NCBI GenBank assembly: GCA_022410635.1 | Contig: JAJVDF010000437.1 | Span: 62,001 to 126,000 of the forward strand | DNA from: Tretioscincus oriximinensis | Lineage: Eukaryota; Chordata; Lepidosauria; Squamata; Gymnophthalmidae | Direction of reading: 5' to 3' | DNA: 64,000 nt | Shown here: positions 11,001 through 26,000 of the stretch, piece after piece | How the letters are laid out: every line of letters begins with the position of its first letter | Numbering within the stretch: position 1 is the stretch's first letter | Program-made: the position numbers and the translations under genes | The notes under the pieces: generated by a model | The model's input: the letters and a program-made list of their open reading frames with translations, nothing else | The model's database searches: none | Told to the model about the DNA's origin: nothing

Positions 11001-14000
11001 CCAAGTGCTCTGCCCCAATCACAAAGCAACCTGGCAGAGTGGGAAGCTGTGTGCAGCGAAGCAGAATGGGCAATTATTTATTTGTTTATTGACATTTATT
11101 TTCCACCCTATGCCCTATTACAGTGACGTAAATGGTGTAAATCCCCTTATAAACCACACTGAGTATTAGTAAAAGTACATTATTGTGCCACTACAATACC
11201 ATGTAGTGATTGTGCAATTGGAAAGAGAGGAAAACCTTAATTCTCTGCATCCATTGAGTCCTCAAATATATGTCTCATGGTATTGTTCTATGTGGTTACA
11301 GTGCCAGTGCTATCTAGCTATAAGATGGTTTTGCCCTCTTTTGAGGCATAGTGGTGCAGAGGTTAAGAGCAATGGTCTTTCAACAGAGAGATCAGCGTTC
11401 CAGGACTTGGGTCTGCCATGGAGAGTTCCCTCTACTGTTCTCAGCTTCAGGCAATCCACCTGTTTGAAAACAAGGAATTGCAAGTAGATTAATAGGTACC
11501 AACACNCTATAGTGGGGAAGCTTTTGGGCNAAAAATAGTTTATAAGATGCTTCAGGGGGGATAAAAATACAAATCTTCTCCCTGTCTGTCTTATCCTCTT
11601 TCTCTGTTTCTGCTTCTGATTTTTCTGCAACTGTTTGAGATTCCTAGGTGCCATTGGTATGCTTCAGTATTTATCTATCTATCTATTTTTTTGTACTTAT
11701 ATCCTGCCCTATACCCGAAGGTCTCAGGGCGGCCAACCATAGGGTGGCGCACATAGCTTTTGTTGCTTTCTTCATAACAGACACCCTGTGAAGTAGGTGG
11801 GGTTGAGAGAGTTCTGAAGAACTGTGACTAGCCCAAGGTCACCCATCTGGCTTTCATGGAGCAGTGGGAAATCGAACTGGGAGTCTACCAGATGCGAGTC
11901 CAACTCTCTAACCACTACACCAAACTGGCTCGCAATGAGAAAGAATGCTGGATAATTGGGCTATGGCCCATTTAGCAGGGCTCCTCTTATGTTCTTATCT
12001 TTTCCCTATATGGGCACTGTTGTCATTTTTAGTCATTCATTTTAATTGTCTTTATAATTATTTTGTGATCTGCCCTGAGATCCATGAATGAATGGATGAG
12101 TAGCCTATAGACTGGTCCATAAATATAAACAGAGACATAGGCTACTTCCCCACTACAAGTTTTAAATTGCTTTTTTTAAAAAATAGCAAGCCAATGCATT
12201 TGCAGTTCCCTCTCTGTCCTCATTACATCCTGGCATTCTTGTGACATCATAAGCCCCAGAAAGCATTGCTGTGCTTGCCTGTCTATTTCAATCAATCCCC
12301 AGGATTCTTTGTGAGTCTGCATACAATTCCCAGGCATTCTCTGGTAGCCAAGAGCCAATGAGATTTTTATAATTTACATTTTCAAGGTCTGGAGGGAGCT
12401 CTCTTTCAGACTTTACAAAAAGGAGGNTGCTGAATTGGATAATATGCAGTGGCTATTTATTCTGCAGCAAAGACCTTTAGAGTGCATGGAACGCTGGACA
12501 TGCATGGTTCCATGGGACATACAAAAAGTAATGGCATGTCCAATGCACAGAAAACCGAGTGTAGGGATTAGGTCTTAGTCTGTGTGTTTGTTACTAGAAA
12601 TATAATCTAGGGCTGCTTCAAGAAACAGAAAAGAGGAAAACTAAAAAATAACACATTAGATGCTGGGATGAAATCTGCGGCATACATGGCCAGGAAAAGG
12701 TCTATATACAGCTTTTCTTTTGATTATGTACTCTTTCAGATGGTTCTTTTAGATTCTAATTTTCTACTATTGATGCTGGTTTTTCAGCTGCTACTCTAGC
12801 ACAAGAAACTCAAATGGCTGTCGAAAGCCAGCAACATCACAGGGCACCAAAATACATGAATCTTGGGGGTGCCCCTGGATTCTGTAGGAGCCAGAAGAAC
12901 CCCAAGGATTGAACACCTGGATTTCACACAAAGCTTGTGCAAAGCCAGATTTTTTATTTTAAAAAGCTCTTGTCATCTGCATTCTCCAAGTGCATGGCTA
13001 GACACATGATCCTCCTGTTATCCCACTTCTGACTTCCCCATTCTTTCAGCAGATAATGTGAGATGAGGACAGTAAGTGGGGGAGGCAGCAGGAATGTCCA
13101 GAGCTCAGCCTGGTGCTTGGAAGACTATGTCAATGGGCTTTAAATTGTGCCACCAGTTTAAAGGGCTGAACTGCAGGGGATAATTTTTTTCTTAATTTCT
13201 ACCCTGTTCTGTGCAGTCAACAAAATGGGGCTAAAGTGGGGCCGAGAAGAGAGAACAGAGAATTCCCATTCAGTTTTCTCTCAAACCTTTTCTTTCTTTC
13301 TTTATTTTGCAGTAGGAACTCTGCCCCACATACTTTATTTACTTATTTACTTATTTATTTACATTTATAAGGTCTCAGGGCGGTTAACAAAATCAGTCTA
13401 CCACAGTGTCTATTTCTGCTACATAGCCATATTTTGGCATCACTGGAGCAGGTATGCAAACCACGTAGCTACCTCTGTTTTTGTCACATGGTTGTTGTAG
13501 CATCTGAGCAACTAACAATTATTTTGGAAGTGCTTTTTCTGGAGTATCAATAGCTGGCAATAGCTAATATAGGCAGAAAGAAAAAGTAGTGGATTTTTAA
13601 AAACATTGTCATTATTAAGAATGGATCTGTTGATTTTTGTGATTCACACTTTCATTTGTTAGTCTGATTAATATTTCAGAATTCTTCTCTTTTTAGTTCA
13701 TAGCTTTAATTCTTTAAGTTGTATATTAACCAAAGTTCAAATTGCTGGAGGCAGTTCTGGGAAGCTATTTGAAAAGTCTTTGCCGTTTCTCCAGAAGGGA
13801 ATTAGTCATTTTTCTTCCTGGCTTCTAATTTCCTTGTATTTTTCTTTATTACATATGGCATTTAAAACTTTTTTGTTCTTTACTAAAGGAAAAATGCAGT
13901 TCCATGTGGATACTGTATCCAATATTATATACTCTATGGATAATATATTTTTTATTTCCAANTTTCTTAAATGTTAATATTTCTGAAGCTCACTTACACA

Positions 14001-17000
14001 TTTTGTATAACCTATGTAACAGATGATGTGGTAGATTGATTTTGTTGCCATAGTGATTTCCATGGAAATAATCATATACAGTGGAATACCTATGCCCCAA
14101 GATAACACAAACAATGTAAACCAGAAATTGTACATTAAAAACCACAGAAGAAGCTAGGCGATGTTGGAGAAATCCCTCCCTCTTACAATTCCTGTATAAA
14201 GAAGGGGTACTGTAAAGATATTTTAAGGTCCTAACCTCTCCCCCTCCCTGAAGCCAATAGATTTATTTTGCTTTTATTTAAGTATAAAACATTTTAAAAA
14301 TACCATTGACAATAGTGAACTGCAAAAACAATATACAGTTTAATAAACTGAATTAAACCTCATCCCTACCTGCAAACAGAAATATTTACAGTATCTATAA
14401 CAACCCAAAAATCAATATGCACATATTCAGGGTGCATAGCATAATGGACAAGCATCCCCATGAACAGAGCCCACATGTGTGTAAAGAAATTTAATGAATC
14501 CCATAGTTCCCAAATCTCAATCTTGTCTATTCAGATTCAGTAATGTCAACAAATTCTTGTGCTTCCAGGTTAATGAGGAAGAAAAAAGCCCTTCAGACCT
14601 GCTATTGCTAAACCTTGCACAGTTTAAGTTTGGCATACTGTGCATGTTTACTGAAAATATTTTCTCTAGTAGAACGTGTATATCAGCATAACTATTGTTA
14701 ATTTGCTGACTTTCTCCTATACTGTACTGGTATATGGATTCGCGAACAACNATGACAACTTAAGACAGAATAGACTAAATTTCCTGAGTTCTTGGCTCTG
14801 GACCAGAATCTTTAAAATGCTTATTGAATATTACCTTCTGGAATCTGAGTTCCTCTTTATTGCACACATGTGAGAGAATCCTTGCCTCTTATTTGTCATA
14901 ANATGTGAGCTAAGAAGACTTCCTTCAGCTTATTTATTCCTTTATGATTGCCTAGGCTGAAATGTGATTTGTTGCTAATTAAAACTCAACATTTCCATCT
15001 CTTTGCACTGTTGATTTGTTTGATCAAGGAGGCTCAAGGTAAAAATCAAACTTTGCATTGAAGTTAACTATATTGTTGCATTGGGCTTTATCCTTTTGTA
15101 TGTGATACATATACATAGTCTTTGTGTGTACAGGTGTTTAACAATATACTGCTAGAACTTCAGAACAGAAAATAATCTTTATCTTACAACGTTCTCTTAA
15201 AACTAAAAGAATGGCTAAGATGGAATTTCACTTAGTTCAGCATTACAATGGCCTACAGCCAAATCTGTCCAGAGCAGTACATATAAAGCTAAATCCTGGA
15301 AATGGCTAATTAAGTGTCCTTTGTTTTTTCATTTCTGTTGCATTATTTATATTTTTTTATTTCTTAGTTTAGACGAAGCGGTGCATCATTTCCCATAGCA
15401 TTTAAGGGAATATGTCTCACAATGTGAAAGCCAGAATTAAAGATACCCATTTGCAGAAAGGCAACCTATCTCCCTACAACACTTAGGAGGAACTTAATAG
15501 TCATGTTAATTGCTGTTGTTCAGTCTGAAACACACTCTTTTTTAAAAAAACCCACAAGATATAGTTTAAAAAATAACCATAATTTTGTACTCATGGTGAA
15601 ATACAAAAATACATTATGAACAAGTATACTGAGATAAGCGGGAGATGTTTTGATGAAATGAAGACACTGCTGTAGATTTCATTGGACTTTAGATAAAATG
15701 CAGTTCATGAGTCATTGTTGTGGCTGGAGTCATGTTCACAGGAATTTGTGGAACTGCAGGAATGTGCTTCAGATGTTGTTTTGTCATTTTTTAAACTACA
15801 TTGTGTCTTCCCGTAGAAATATATAACAGATAGGGTCAATGTGTAATTAGTTAAGTTGTCTAAAATAAATAATCTTTTTGTTCCCATGCTAGTAGTCTGC
15901 CATATATGCACTTTGAAGATAATGTGAGACAATTCCTAATGTACTGATAAAACTAATAGTGCCCAAGAACATATGTTTGCCAATTCTGTTGGAATGGTCA
16001 GGAAGCTCAGCTTTGAAAATATAAGGTGTTTTATCCAAATAAAAAGCACTTTTGAATTGACTGAAAGATGTTTTATAGATAGGTGGGATGATTCGTAAAC
16101 CATTCTGTTCACTCGTTATGAATTGTAGCCACTCCAATTGCTTCTTTGGAGAGATCAAACAGAGGCTTTCTGTCAGAGCATTGTCTCTGTACACATTACC
16201 TCCAAGGAACTCCTGTGATTTTCGTACCTGTTTCTTAATAGATATTTTGTACTTTGCCTAGCAGTCCTGATCTCTTCAATTCATTCCGAATACTTTGAAT
16301 GCCTAATCATNCAAACCTATTTATATATCCATGATTAAAGAAAAGTTGTAGCTCATCATTGCTTGGAAGAGATAAACCAAATGTTATTTGATATTTACTA
16401 TACGTAAAGTTCCAAGTCAAATTTATAACTGTGTTAAGATTAAAGTTATTGCAATCAAACTATTCAACTTTACATTTTCTTCAAATGTTTTCCAGCTAGT
16501 TGGCAGCCTACTGTTAGCTTGTGCTTCATGGTAATAACATCACCCAGCATGACGGACTGTTGGCCTATGGTTTCTACTCTCTATTTTAGATTGTGTCTTA
16601 TAAGTATTGCTACATATGACTCCCAGCTAGTGACTCTAATGTTAGGAATAGTTAAATGCTCACATCTGAATACAGCCTTTGTCTGCTTTTCTCTAATGTG
16701 TACAAAGCTGCACCATTTTTACTGATAGAAGAGAGTCCCATGGGTTTAAGAATTTTAATAGCATTTTAGTAATAATTACACTTGGTCAGGGAAATTATGT
16801 ATGGTTTTTATTCCAGCATTTCACTGCAGATCATGATTTATTGGAATGTTTTGTCTCTGAACAATTATTAACTCAGTTATGGTAACTCTACAGGAAAGTT
16901 TTCTATTATTTATCCCTCTATTCTAGTTATCTTCAATCTAGTTTCGTTCNAGACTTTTTGAAATGTAAACAGGATAAAGTCTTTGTGATTACAATAATTT

Positions 17001-20000
17001 TCTTGGGTGTAAAACTTGTAGATGGAACTTTATTTGATGGAACTGAAACCCTGAAGTGGTTTTATATGGTTCTTTACATAGAATTAGTTTGAGATTTAGG
17101 GTAGTTCTGCACTGACTGGTAATTCAGATACTGTTGTTTTAATATGTTAATGCAGTTTTTATTGTTAACTGCCCTGAGACCTTCAGGTACAGGTCAGTAT
17201 AGAAATAGAAATAAATAAATACTAGGAGCCTCCCATTCATATTCTTGTATGTTCTAAGGGATATGTTGGATGAGACTTCCCTCAGACTGCACCAGAAAAT
17301 AGAAGGGAAGTTCTTAGTATATTTACTAGTCCAATGTATTGTTTAGCTAAACATCCTACCATTGAATTGAACAAACAACTGCTTGGTTTGATAGCAAACC
17401 AAGCACAGCAACTTTGTACATGTATATATTAAAATGGATTATGGCAGCCCCCCCCCGCTACCTCCGCCCCCTGCCGCCCCGCCTAAATAAAAGGTGCCGG
17501 TACTGCAGTGTTAGCCACCGGTGAGGGGGGGGGGTGGCGTTAGCGAAGGCGCCCCCCCGCCAGCCCCCCCCCGCCGGCGTTAGTACCGCCACCTTTTTTT
17601 CTGGAAAAAAAGCACTGCTTATATGTTAAATCAGACATACCTACAGGAATAAAGTTCTTTGCTTTCATGGAAAACATCTAGAGTGGAGAAAACTGGCAGG
17701 CGGTTACTCTCATTCTCTGGCTTTTAAATTTCATTGGATTAACTTAGTTGACCTGCAACTTGAACAACAAAATCACCTATTGACTTAAACACCAAACTCT
17801 TGACTCAGTCACAAATCAAAATCCATGTAAAATAAATTATTAGATCAAAAATAATTATGAAGCAAGAAGTTCCATTTTTTTGTAATATAATTATTTTTGT
17901 CTTTTAGAGGTATGAAATTTTATAATGAATGAATCAATTTAAAATGTGTTTGAATGTGTATGGTACATTTATGACTACACAAAGTCTGGATTTGGAGGGA
18001 AAAGGGTTGTACCCAGCATTTGTATCAGCATGCTCCGCATGCTATATGCNCTGAGAGTTATGTTGTTAGCACGTAACAAATTCTCAATAGAAAAATATAG
18101 TATCTGGTTGTTTGAATTAAGTGATTAGGAATTCTGACCAGTTGGAAATATGGATGTTGAAGAAAGCAGTTTTCGCCAGCGTAGATTTTCAAAGTTTGCA
18201 GTTCTGCAGTATGTGGTGGAATGAAAATACTCAATGGAACTTCTTTACAAGAAATATAATTTCATAGATTTATCTGTTCACAATTTAAACGTGTTTCTCA
18301 GCCTTTCCCATAGAGAGAGTTGCACTCTTAAGTTTAGAGGTTATGTGTGCCATTTGGGTATGCCTAAAATTTGGACATTCTAGCTTCACTTGATCTACCA
18401 GCTCTAACTTTAACATTCTGGGCCATCTTTGCACTTTTGTTCAAAATGCTCCTTTGCTATTAGAAGCAGAGCTTTGCCAATTCTGTTAATAGGTGGAATT
18501 AATGGAAAAGAAAGATTATTTTTAAAAAAGAAATAAAATTTTATTTCAAAATTGAATGGTTGACATCTTTATACGTTGAATGAGTCTGCAGGAAATAAAT
18601 GGATTTCCTATCATGTTTTGTTCCAGTTCCACAGTTTTCCCCATTTGAGGCTTTTAAGAAAACTTCAAATCCTTCTACCTTCATTGCAGCAGCAAGGCTT
18701 TCNGCTTTGCTAAATGGAAGTGATGAAGTATATGCAAATCGGATGGTAATTCATCAGGTAATGGTAGTTCATTGCTGATTAATAATGTTATCAGGAGAGA
18801 AAATTTCATGACAGTATTTTTTTCTTTTAAAAACTCTTAGTGAATGTAGCCGTACTAGTCTGGATCAGTATTTCTGGCAAAGAGTTCTAGTAGCAACTTA
18901 ATACTAACAGAGAGAAAAAATAATAACATGAATTTCTGTACAGTAAATGAAATCTTATTTCATTAGATGGAACTGCATGTATTTGATCAAATAAGTTTAG
19001 TTTATTAACATTCCATATTACCAANCTTTTTTCTGCCTTAGTTTCTAGTTCTATTATAACCCCTTGTTAGAAAATGTAGGCTTTTCTGTAATTTACAGGT
19101 TAGGCAATTGTACAAAAATGACAACATTTACTGAAGAAAACAAGTTTATACAAAACCACTCCAATAACAAAATTATTGGGATAGCGTTCGTATAATGGTT
19201 TCCCAAACTAACTTTCCTTTAGAAATACGGATGGTAAAGGCACACTAGCAAGCATACCGGACTGTACTAGAAGCTTCATGTCCACACACTGGTGTGGTTT
19301 AAGAGAGGTTGTGGGCCGAAAGAAAGTTCTTACATGCTTGTGATTTGATATACTGCATTGATTGGCCAGTGTGAAATCATCCTCGATCTCCTAAAAGTCT
19401 TGCAAATTTTCTCTGCTTTTTTATTTCGAATACAGCTAACTAATCTTAATGTCATTATAGATGGAAGATACTGATGTTAAAAACACAAATGAAGATCAGT
19501 CTGCCTATGAAACATATACAGACAATGCAGACTCGAATGAAAATCTAGACATGAGTAGCGGAAATTCCTCACCAATAATTTCACCCAACCTGGATCCTAC
19601 CGATTCTTTCTTGCCATTCAAGAAATTGCCGGCATTTAGTAATCAGCGAAACCCACGTTGTCCTATCATTAAAAAAAGAAGGTATAACATTTATTTCAAT
19701 AATATGAAAATAGTGTTTATATCAGGTGTCCTAGCTGACACTGCAATAGTGACCATCTTGTTTACCTTCTAAATTCCTTCCTTTCACTCTTGTTTTTCTT
19801 GATCTTTATTTCCTAGACTTGATAGCATAACAGCAATAAACAGAATGAGAGTGATAAGGCAAGCTTAGATTTTTGCTATAATGATTCTGCAGAAGTGTTC
19901 AAATATTTGTTATTTACCCAAGGCCTATGTAGATTGTTTCTTTTTAATTTTTTTTTATTCAGAAGGTTGATGGTGTTTGGAAATGTAAGAAGATAATTAA

Positions 20001-23000
20001 AGTTATCTATGGAAGAAATACTTTGATTAATATTTGCTATAAAAAATGAATACAGTTGTATCCTTGATTCCCCCCTCCGCCCCTGTATTCATGCTGCCTA
20101 GGCAAAAAAGTGGTTTGGTGCAGCATATTTCCTGAAATAGTAGATACATTCAATCCACTTATGAGTTTCAGTTTTCTTTATGCCAAAACGAACACATGTT
20201 ATTTCCAAATTTTGAGTTATTGTGGACTGTTAAGGCTTTACTAATCTTACATATATGTGCCAACCCTTGGAGCCCTAGAAGTGTTTTAGACTGCAATTGT
20301 CTATCAATCCTAATCAGAATGCCTATTTATCTGGTGNCCAAAAGCTGAATATAACCAAATGAACTACCTCCCTTCTCCAAAAAATCTTGAACCTTGACAA
20401 ATGAACTGTTGGCCCCTGAGATCATAGGTCTCCAACACATGTTACCCAAAGGATGCTGCTAGGGATCAGACTGTCAAGCTGGTTACAGGCAGGGTAACCA
20501 GCCTGTAATTTATGTTTACTATACGTAGCCTAAGTTGTAATTTGCCTTTTGTGTGTTCTTAGTTCTAGTCTTGATGATCTGGATGTAGATAGTGGCAATG
20601 AAAGAATGTCTACCAGATCCCATAATTGCTACCCTTCAATATCCTTCAACTCCCCTGTGGCTGATAGCAGGATCATATTCAGTTCTTCAGAGACAGCTGC
20701 TGTCAGCAAAACTGAATCCCTTCCACTGTCCAGCAGTCTACAGTCCAAGGTATTTTCTTTGTGTTTCTTTGCAGAATTTGAAAACAAAACCTTAGTATCA
20801 ATTAAGCAGCAGATTCTTCATACTTTGTGATGAAAGACTCTTAAGAAATCCTAGAATTGGAAGGAGGTATTTAATTAACTACGCAGGAATTCATATCAGG
20901 ATAATCCAATAGAGATCTATTCACTCTCAAATTTAATGTCTCTAGTGAAAATGAGGCCACTTTCTATGTTATTAATTAGTTCCACTGATAACCTCCCCTA
21001 ACTAGATTGATTTTGCCTCACCATTCAACTGTGATGAACTTGCCTTACACACCTTGCACTTTGAGATTATGGTTACAGATCTTGCCTCTGTTTTCTGTGA
21101 CACTCTTTAAAATACTTAATTGCTCAATTTTATTTTCCAGATTGGCCATGCCAAATATTATCATGAGACTTTACTTCTTACATATTGTCCTTTTCTGAAA
21201 CCAACCAACTATTGTCAGACTTTAACTTCAGTTGTCCCTCTCTGGCTATCTTGATTTTATAAATTAATTAGTTAATTAATTGATCCATCTGCCCATCAGT
21301 TCATCAATATAGTTAAGAATTTGTTTGCACAACTTGGTTTTAATTGAACCAGGTGCTTTACAGTGGCAACCTTAACCATAGCTTTACTGATTTGGAATTT
21401 ACTTCATTGCCACTGCATATTTTTGGACATGCCCAGGTAGATCCAGATAACAAGAAGACCCCATTCTAGCTAAGAATTCCTGAAGTTGCAAAAACAGACA
21501 TGCCTGATGAGTCAATATTCTGTTCCATCCACACCTTAGAAGTAGCTATGGTATTGCTATAAAGTCTGTTTCTAGCAAATTAATGGGGCATCCCAGACAT
21601 AAAAAAAATATAACGATGCCTTTCAAATCTTGAATTTAATAGAAATTCAATATTTATCAAAAAAATTGGGGTGAAATAATAAAAATACAAAACAATATAG
21701 TTAACAAAGACATTTTGTTTAACCATAGATTAAGAAATACAAGGAATTGTGGGCAAGAATATTTGAAAAAATTGAGGAAAATATGTAAAAAATAAGCTCT
21801 AGAACACCCCGACGAACTCTAGTAAAGTGGAACTTCTTTTACATATGAACCCAAATAATGATATAAATTTGAATAAAGCATTAAAAGAATTGATTAAAAA
21901 AGGAATTAAAACAGTGGAAGATCTATTTGATTTAAGAAAAGAACCACTTTCCTATAACAGTATCATGAACCTCATAGGACATCAATTATGGATTCAATAG
22001 ATAGCCATAGCCAGATATATAAGAACACCAAGAATAAGGGAAACTATAAACAGGCAAGATTTACCTATAGAACCAATAGTTAGAATGTTAGTACAACAAC
22101 AAAACAAAATAATATCAATGATATATAAGAACATCAATAGTAATAACAGGAAAATAATAATGGGAATTAAAGAAAAATGGAGTATGGAAATAAATAGTGA
22201 TATTCAAATAATTACTAAATCTATTAAGGAAATTAAATAAGAAAAATGAATAATTTAAAAGAAGCTAAAAGGAAAATTAATCATAAATGGTTTAGAACAC
22301 TGGCCCAACTATCACATTTCACATCAAACACAACAATTTTTTGTTGGCACAGATGCCTGATAAAAGCAAACTATATCCAAATATTTTGGAGATGCACAGA
22401 AGCACAATTATTTTGGCAAAGAATATAAAAAGAAATAAACAAAATATATAGTTGTAACCTAACAATAACAGATAGAATGGCAACATTTTTATGTGATCTC
22501 AATTATATAATGGACAGCCAAAAGACAAATATGATCAAACGCTTATTATCCTGCGCACAGATCACTCTATTAAAAGAATAGNAAGACCTCTCTAAACGCA
22601 CAATTGAAAGTTGGCATGATTATATTCTTGAAAAAATGGGAGTTGAATTCAGATGTGTGAGAATTAACAGCAATGGTAATATGACAATGATAACTCAAAT
22701 TAAGTCATTGTGGGAACCGGTTAAAAATTACCTATTGATGTATGGAATTGATCAAGTGAAAAGATACAAAATAAGTATTATTTATAACATGTAATAATAT
22801 TAATGTTATGTGTTTGCCTCTTTATAAGTTGATTTGGACATATCCAAGGGGGTGGGTGGGAAAAGAAAAACATGTATATGAAAATGANTTTTTTTTTTTA
22901 AAAAAAGTCTGTTTCTAGCTAACTAGAAGATAATTTTAAAATCACTTTTGGATGGCATCACTGGTATGAATTAGATTAGAAACTGGCTACAGTTTAGAAA

Positions 23001-26000
23001 TATGCTGTTGGCCATTATATGCAGCTCCCCCTAGTCAATTCAATAACTTGGGTCCAGATACCATTTTTCCTTGTAAAATCATTTTTGTCAATAAGATTTA
23101 TAATATGCCCTTTAATTTATGAAAATATATTATGATGATGTGTGTTTTCAGTATTTTACATTTTGTTCAGAATATTTTAATTTTTTTAAATCTATATTTC
23201 ACTTGAGTGATTTAAACTATGCAGAGAATTCTCATAATGAAAGTTAAATTATGTACTTTAAACACTTCTTACAAGATTTGAGTTATAATTAGTGCAAATT
23301 CATAATTGAGAGATTCCATGTAGCTACAGCAGCTATAAGTGAATTGTTTGGATTGTGCATTCATCTAATGTTCCAGAAATAAGTACAGTGAAGGGTGAAA
23401 GCAAGATTAAAAAAGAAAAAACTACTCTTAGTTGAAGACCATAGCTCTGAAATATTAAATTTATTCTAGGAAATGTTTTTATCTGGAATTCGATCTCGCT
23501 CATATTCTTACACTTCACCAAAAGTTCTACTGGAGAAATCACATTCTGCCCGAGATTTCACATCAGGCAATGCAAATGATGGTAAGCACATATTTCATTT
23601 ACATTCATAGTAGCTATATTTGTATAACAAATTTAAGCTGACATTGCTTGTCAGTATTTTTAGTGGGCCAATAATGATTCAGGAGCATTGTAGCTGAGAG
23701 TTTTATTACCAGCTTTAACTGATATCAGTTATGTTCATACTTGAACAAAGATGTAGCATATACACACTGAAACATTAAGCAAGTAGGCCTGTTAGACTGG
23801 ATCAGAATTTTTAGCAAAAGTGCCTTTGTTCCTTAGAAACTAAGAAGACAAAGGTACTGTGTATATCACACAGACCTAGATGAGTGGTCTAGGTGGTTCA
23901 GTGTTCATTCAGGATTCACCAGACATAACTGGAGATAGGTGCTCCTAGCCACTGCCTCCACCTGATCTTCAAGCATCAGTGCAGAGGCCAGGAATAACCC
24001 AACTTTGCACCAATCTCTTTCAGGTATTTCAGTTCCATCAAAGTCAGGGTACTTCCTAACTTCATGGATTTGGGATGCTGTGACACATCTGTCTTGTCTG
24101 GATTCAGCTTCAGTTTACTGGACTCTTTCCAACCCATTTATGCTTTTAGGCACTTATCAAGTACCATCTGCTCTGTGACTGGGATTGATTGAGTGTCCCT
24201 CCTTTTGGACCAGAGAGATTGGGTTGTAGTTTCTAAGCTTTTCACCCAACTGCTTAGTAACTTCTCTGTCATATTTGTTGGAGGCTACATCAAATGTAGT
24301 GTAGGCTTTCTGTGGATGTCTTCTGTAGGACTTCATGACCATGGGGCAGCATCTGCATTTTTAAGGCCAAACTCATGTTGCAAACCATACGCTTGACATG
24401 ATAAATACTGGGATGGTGTTTAATTACTAAATTAGCATTTTGAGACCATTGTCATAGATGGCTCACCTTCTGGCAAACTTTAGGGACATGATGTCTGTGT
24501 CTTGCTTGAGAGATGGACTCATTGAGATAGTCCACCCACAATAGCTTAGACTTATGAGATCATTATGACCTTCAGGGGAAGTTCTTCTGTGAGTACCATA
24601 AATAATTAAATTTTATCTTCAGTTGGGTCTTCCTGTTCTTTGGAATATTCATATGGCCTGGGGCACCTTTCCAGAATGAATGCTTGTTTGTTTCTTTGGT
24701 TTTTTTTTCCAAATTCTGTTTAATTATTTTTGTTTTCCCTATTTTATTTATCAAGATTGTATTTCTATGGGAAGTGGTATGAAAATATTTTAAATAAATA
24801 ATATATATACTGTATGTTCAAATCTGTAAGATGCATGGCTGCCTCAGCTCTTTCTGCAACTGTAGTTTCTTGAAGAAAATTATCCTTGAAGCACTGAAAT
24901 ATCCTGTATGGAAATGTGCTCAAAAATCTTGCTTCCTCCATGCATCTATGTGGGTAGATGTGTGCTACCTATCACAGTCCCTCAAGAATGTTTCAAACAG
25001 ATTTTTTATAAAGTAACCCATGGAGTAGTTTCATAACCAGCCACCTGTGTGTTTGGCAGTCTAGGCCCTGGGACAACTTGTAGAGAACCAAGAACATATT
25101 AGACATTTTTCCCTTTTTATTACAAGCTATTTAAATAAATTAGTAAATGAATATTATTTTAAATCCATTATTGTTTTACAGAACGTGCATTCAGTACGCT
25201 TGAACATTCAAGAGAAAAAAGGTAAGATATTTTTAAAGAATGTGTAAAGTATTTAATCACTAAAATATGAACAACAAGAAGCTGCAACTTAACAGCAAGA
25301 TTTATAGCATATAAGAAGGAAACATAATATAGCACAGAACTATTTTTGTGAGTTTTTTGCTTTTTTAGTTCATTTTTTGTGTTATTTTGTAGGCCGTGGG
25401 TTTTGTTCAGATGATGACTTTTGTATTCCTTGGTATCCATTGGATTATAGATACAGTATGAGTAGTAAACAAGGTTTTGTGGGCTCATAGCTGTGATAGT
25501 TGGGTTTAGTACCACAGTTTATGCAAAGTGAGATTGCAATCACATACATATTTTCTGGACCAGAAAACCCATTAAAATGGTTTGAAGATAATTTAAAAGC
25601 ATATGTGCGGCTGCAGCCTGAATATTGTTCAATCTGCTTATGATATGTGCAGTTTAAATGTGATGGCCTCAGTAACACTTGTACATTGTTAAAAATGCAC
25701 TTCATTGGCAGTTTAGCTATGGCACCTGTCACATACATTGTTCCCATCACTCCTCTAATATACATTAAATTACAGAAAATACACTTCCATAATGGTTTAG
25801 AAGTGGACTAGAGATGGTAAACAAAGGTAACCATGGAACGTTGCTGTGAGTGGCATCTTAAGTCATGCAAGTAGATATTACTTATACATTAAGTAAATGT
25901 AATATGATGAAAGATGAATTTGTATTTTTTTAGGATTCAAGAGGAAGAGTGGGATAAGTACATTATGCCTACAAAATCAGAATCTGAAAAATACAAAGTC

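Noticed and set aside
25168..25765. Two adjacent minus-strand frames over exon 6
   Set aside because: Antisense to a real exon, no family signature, no regulatory context.
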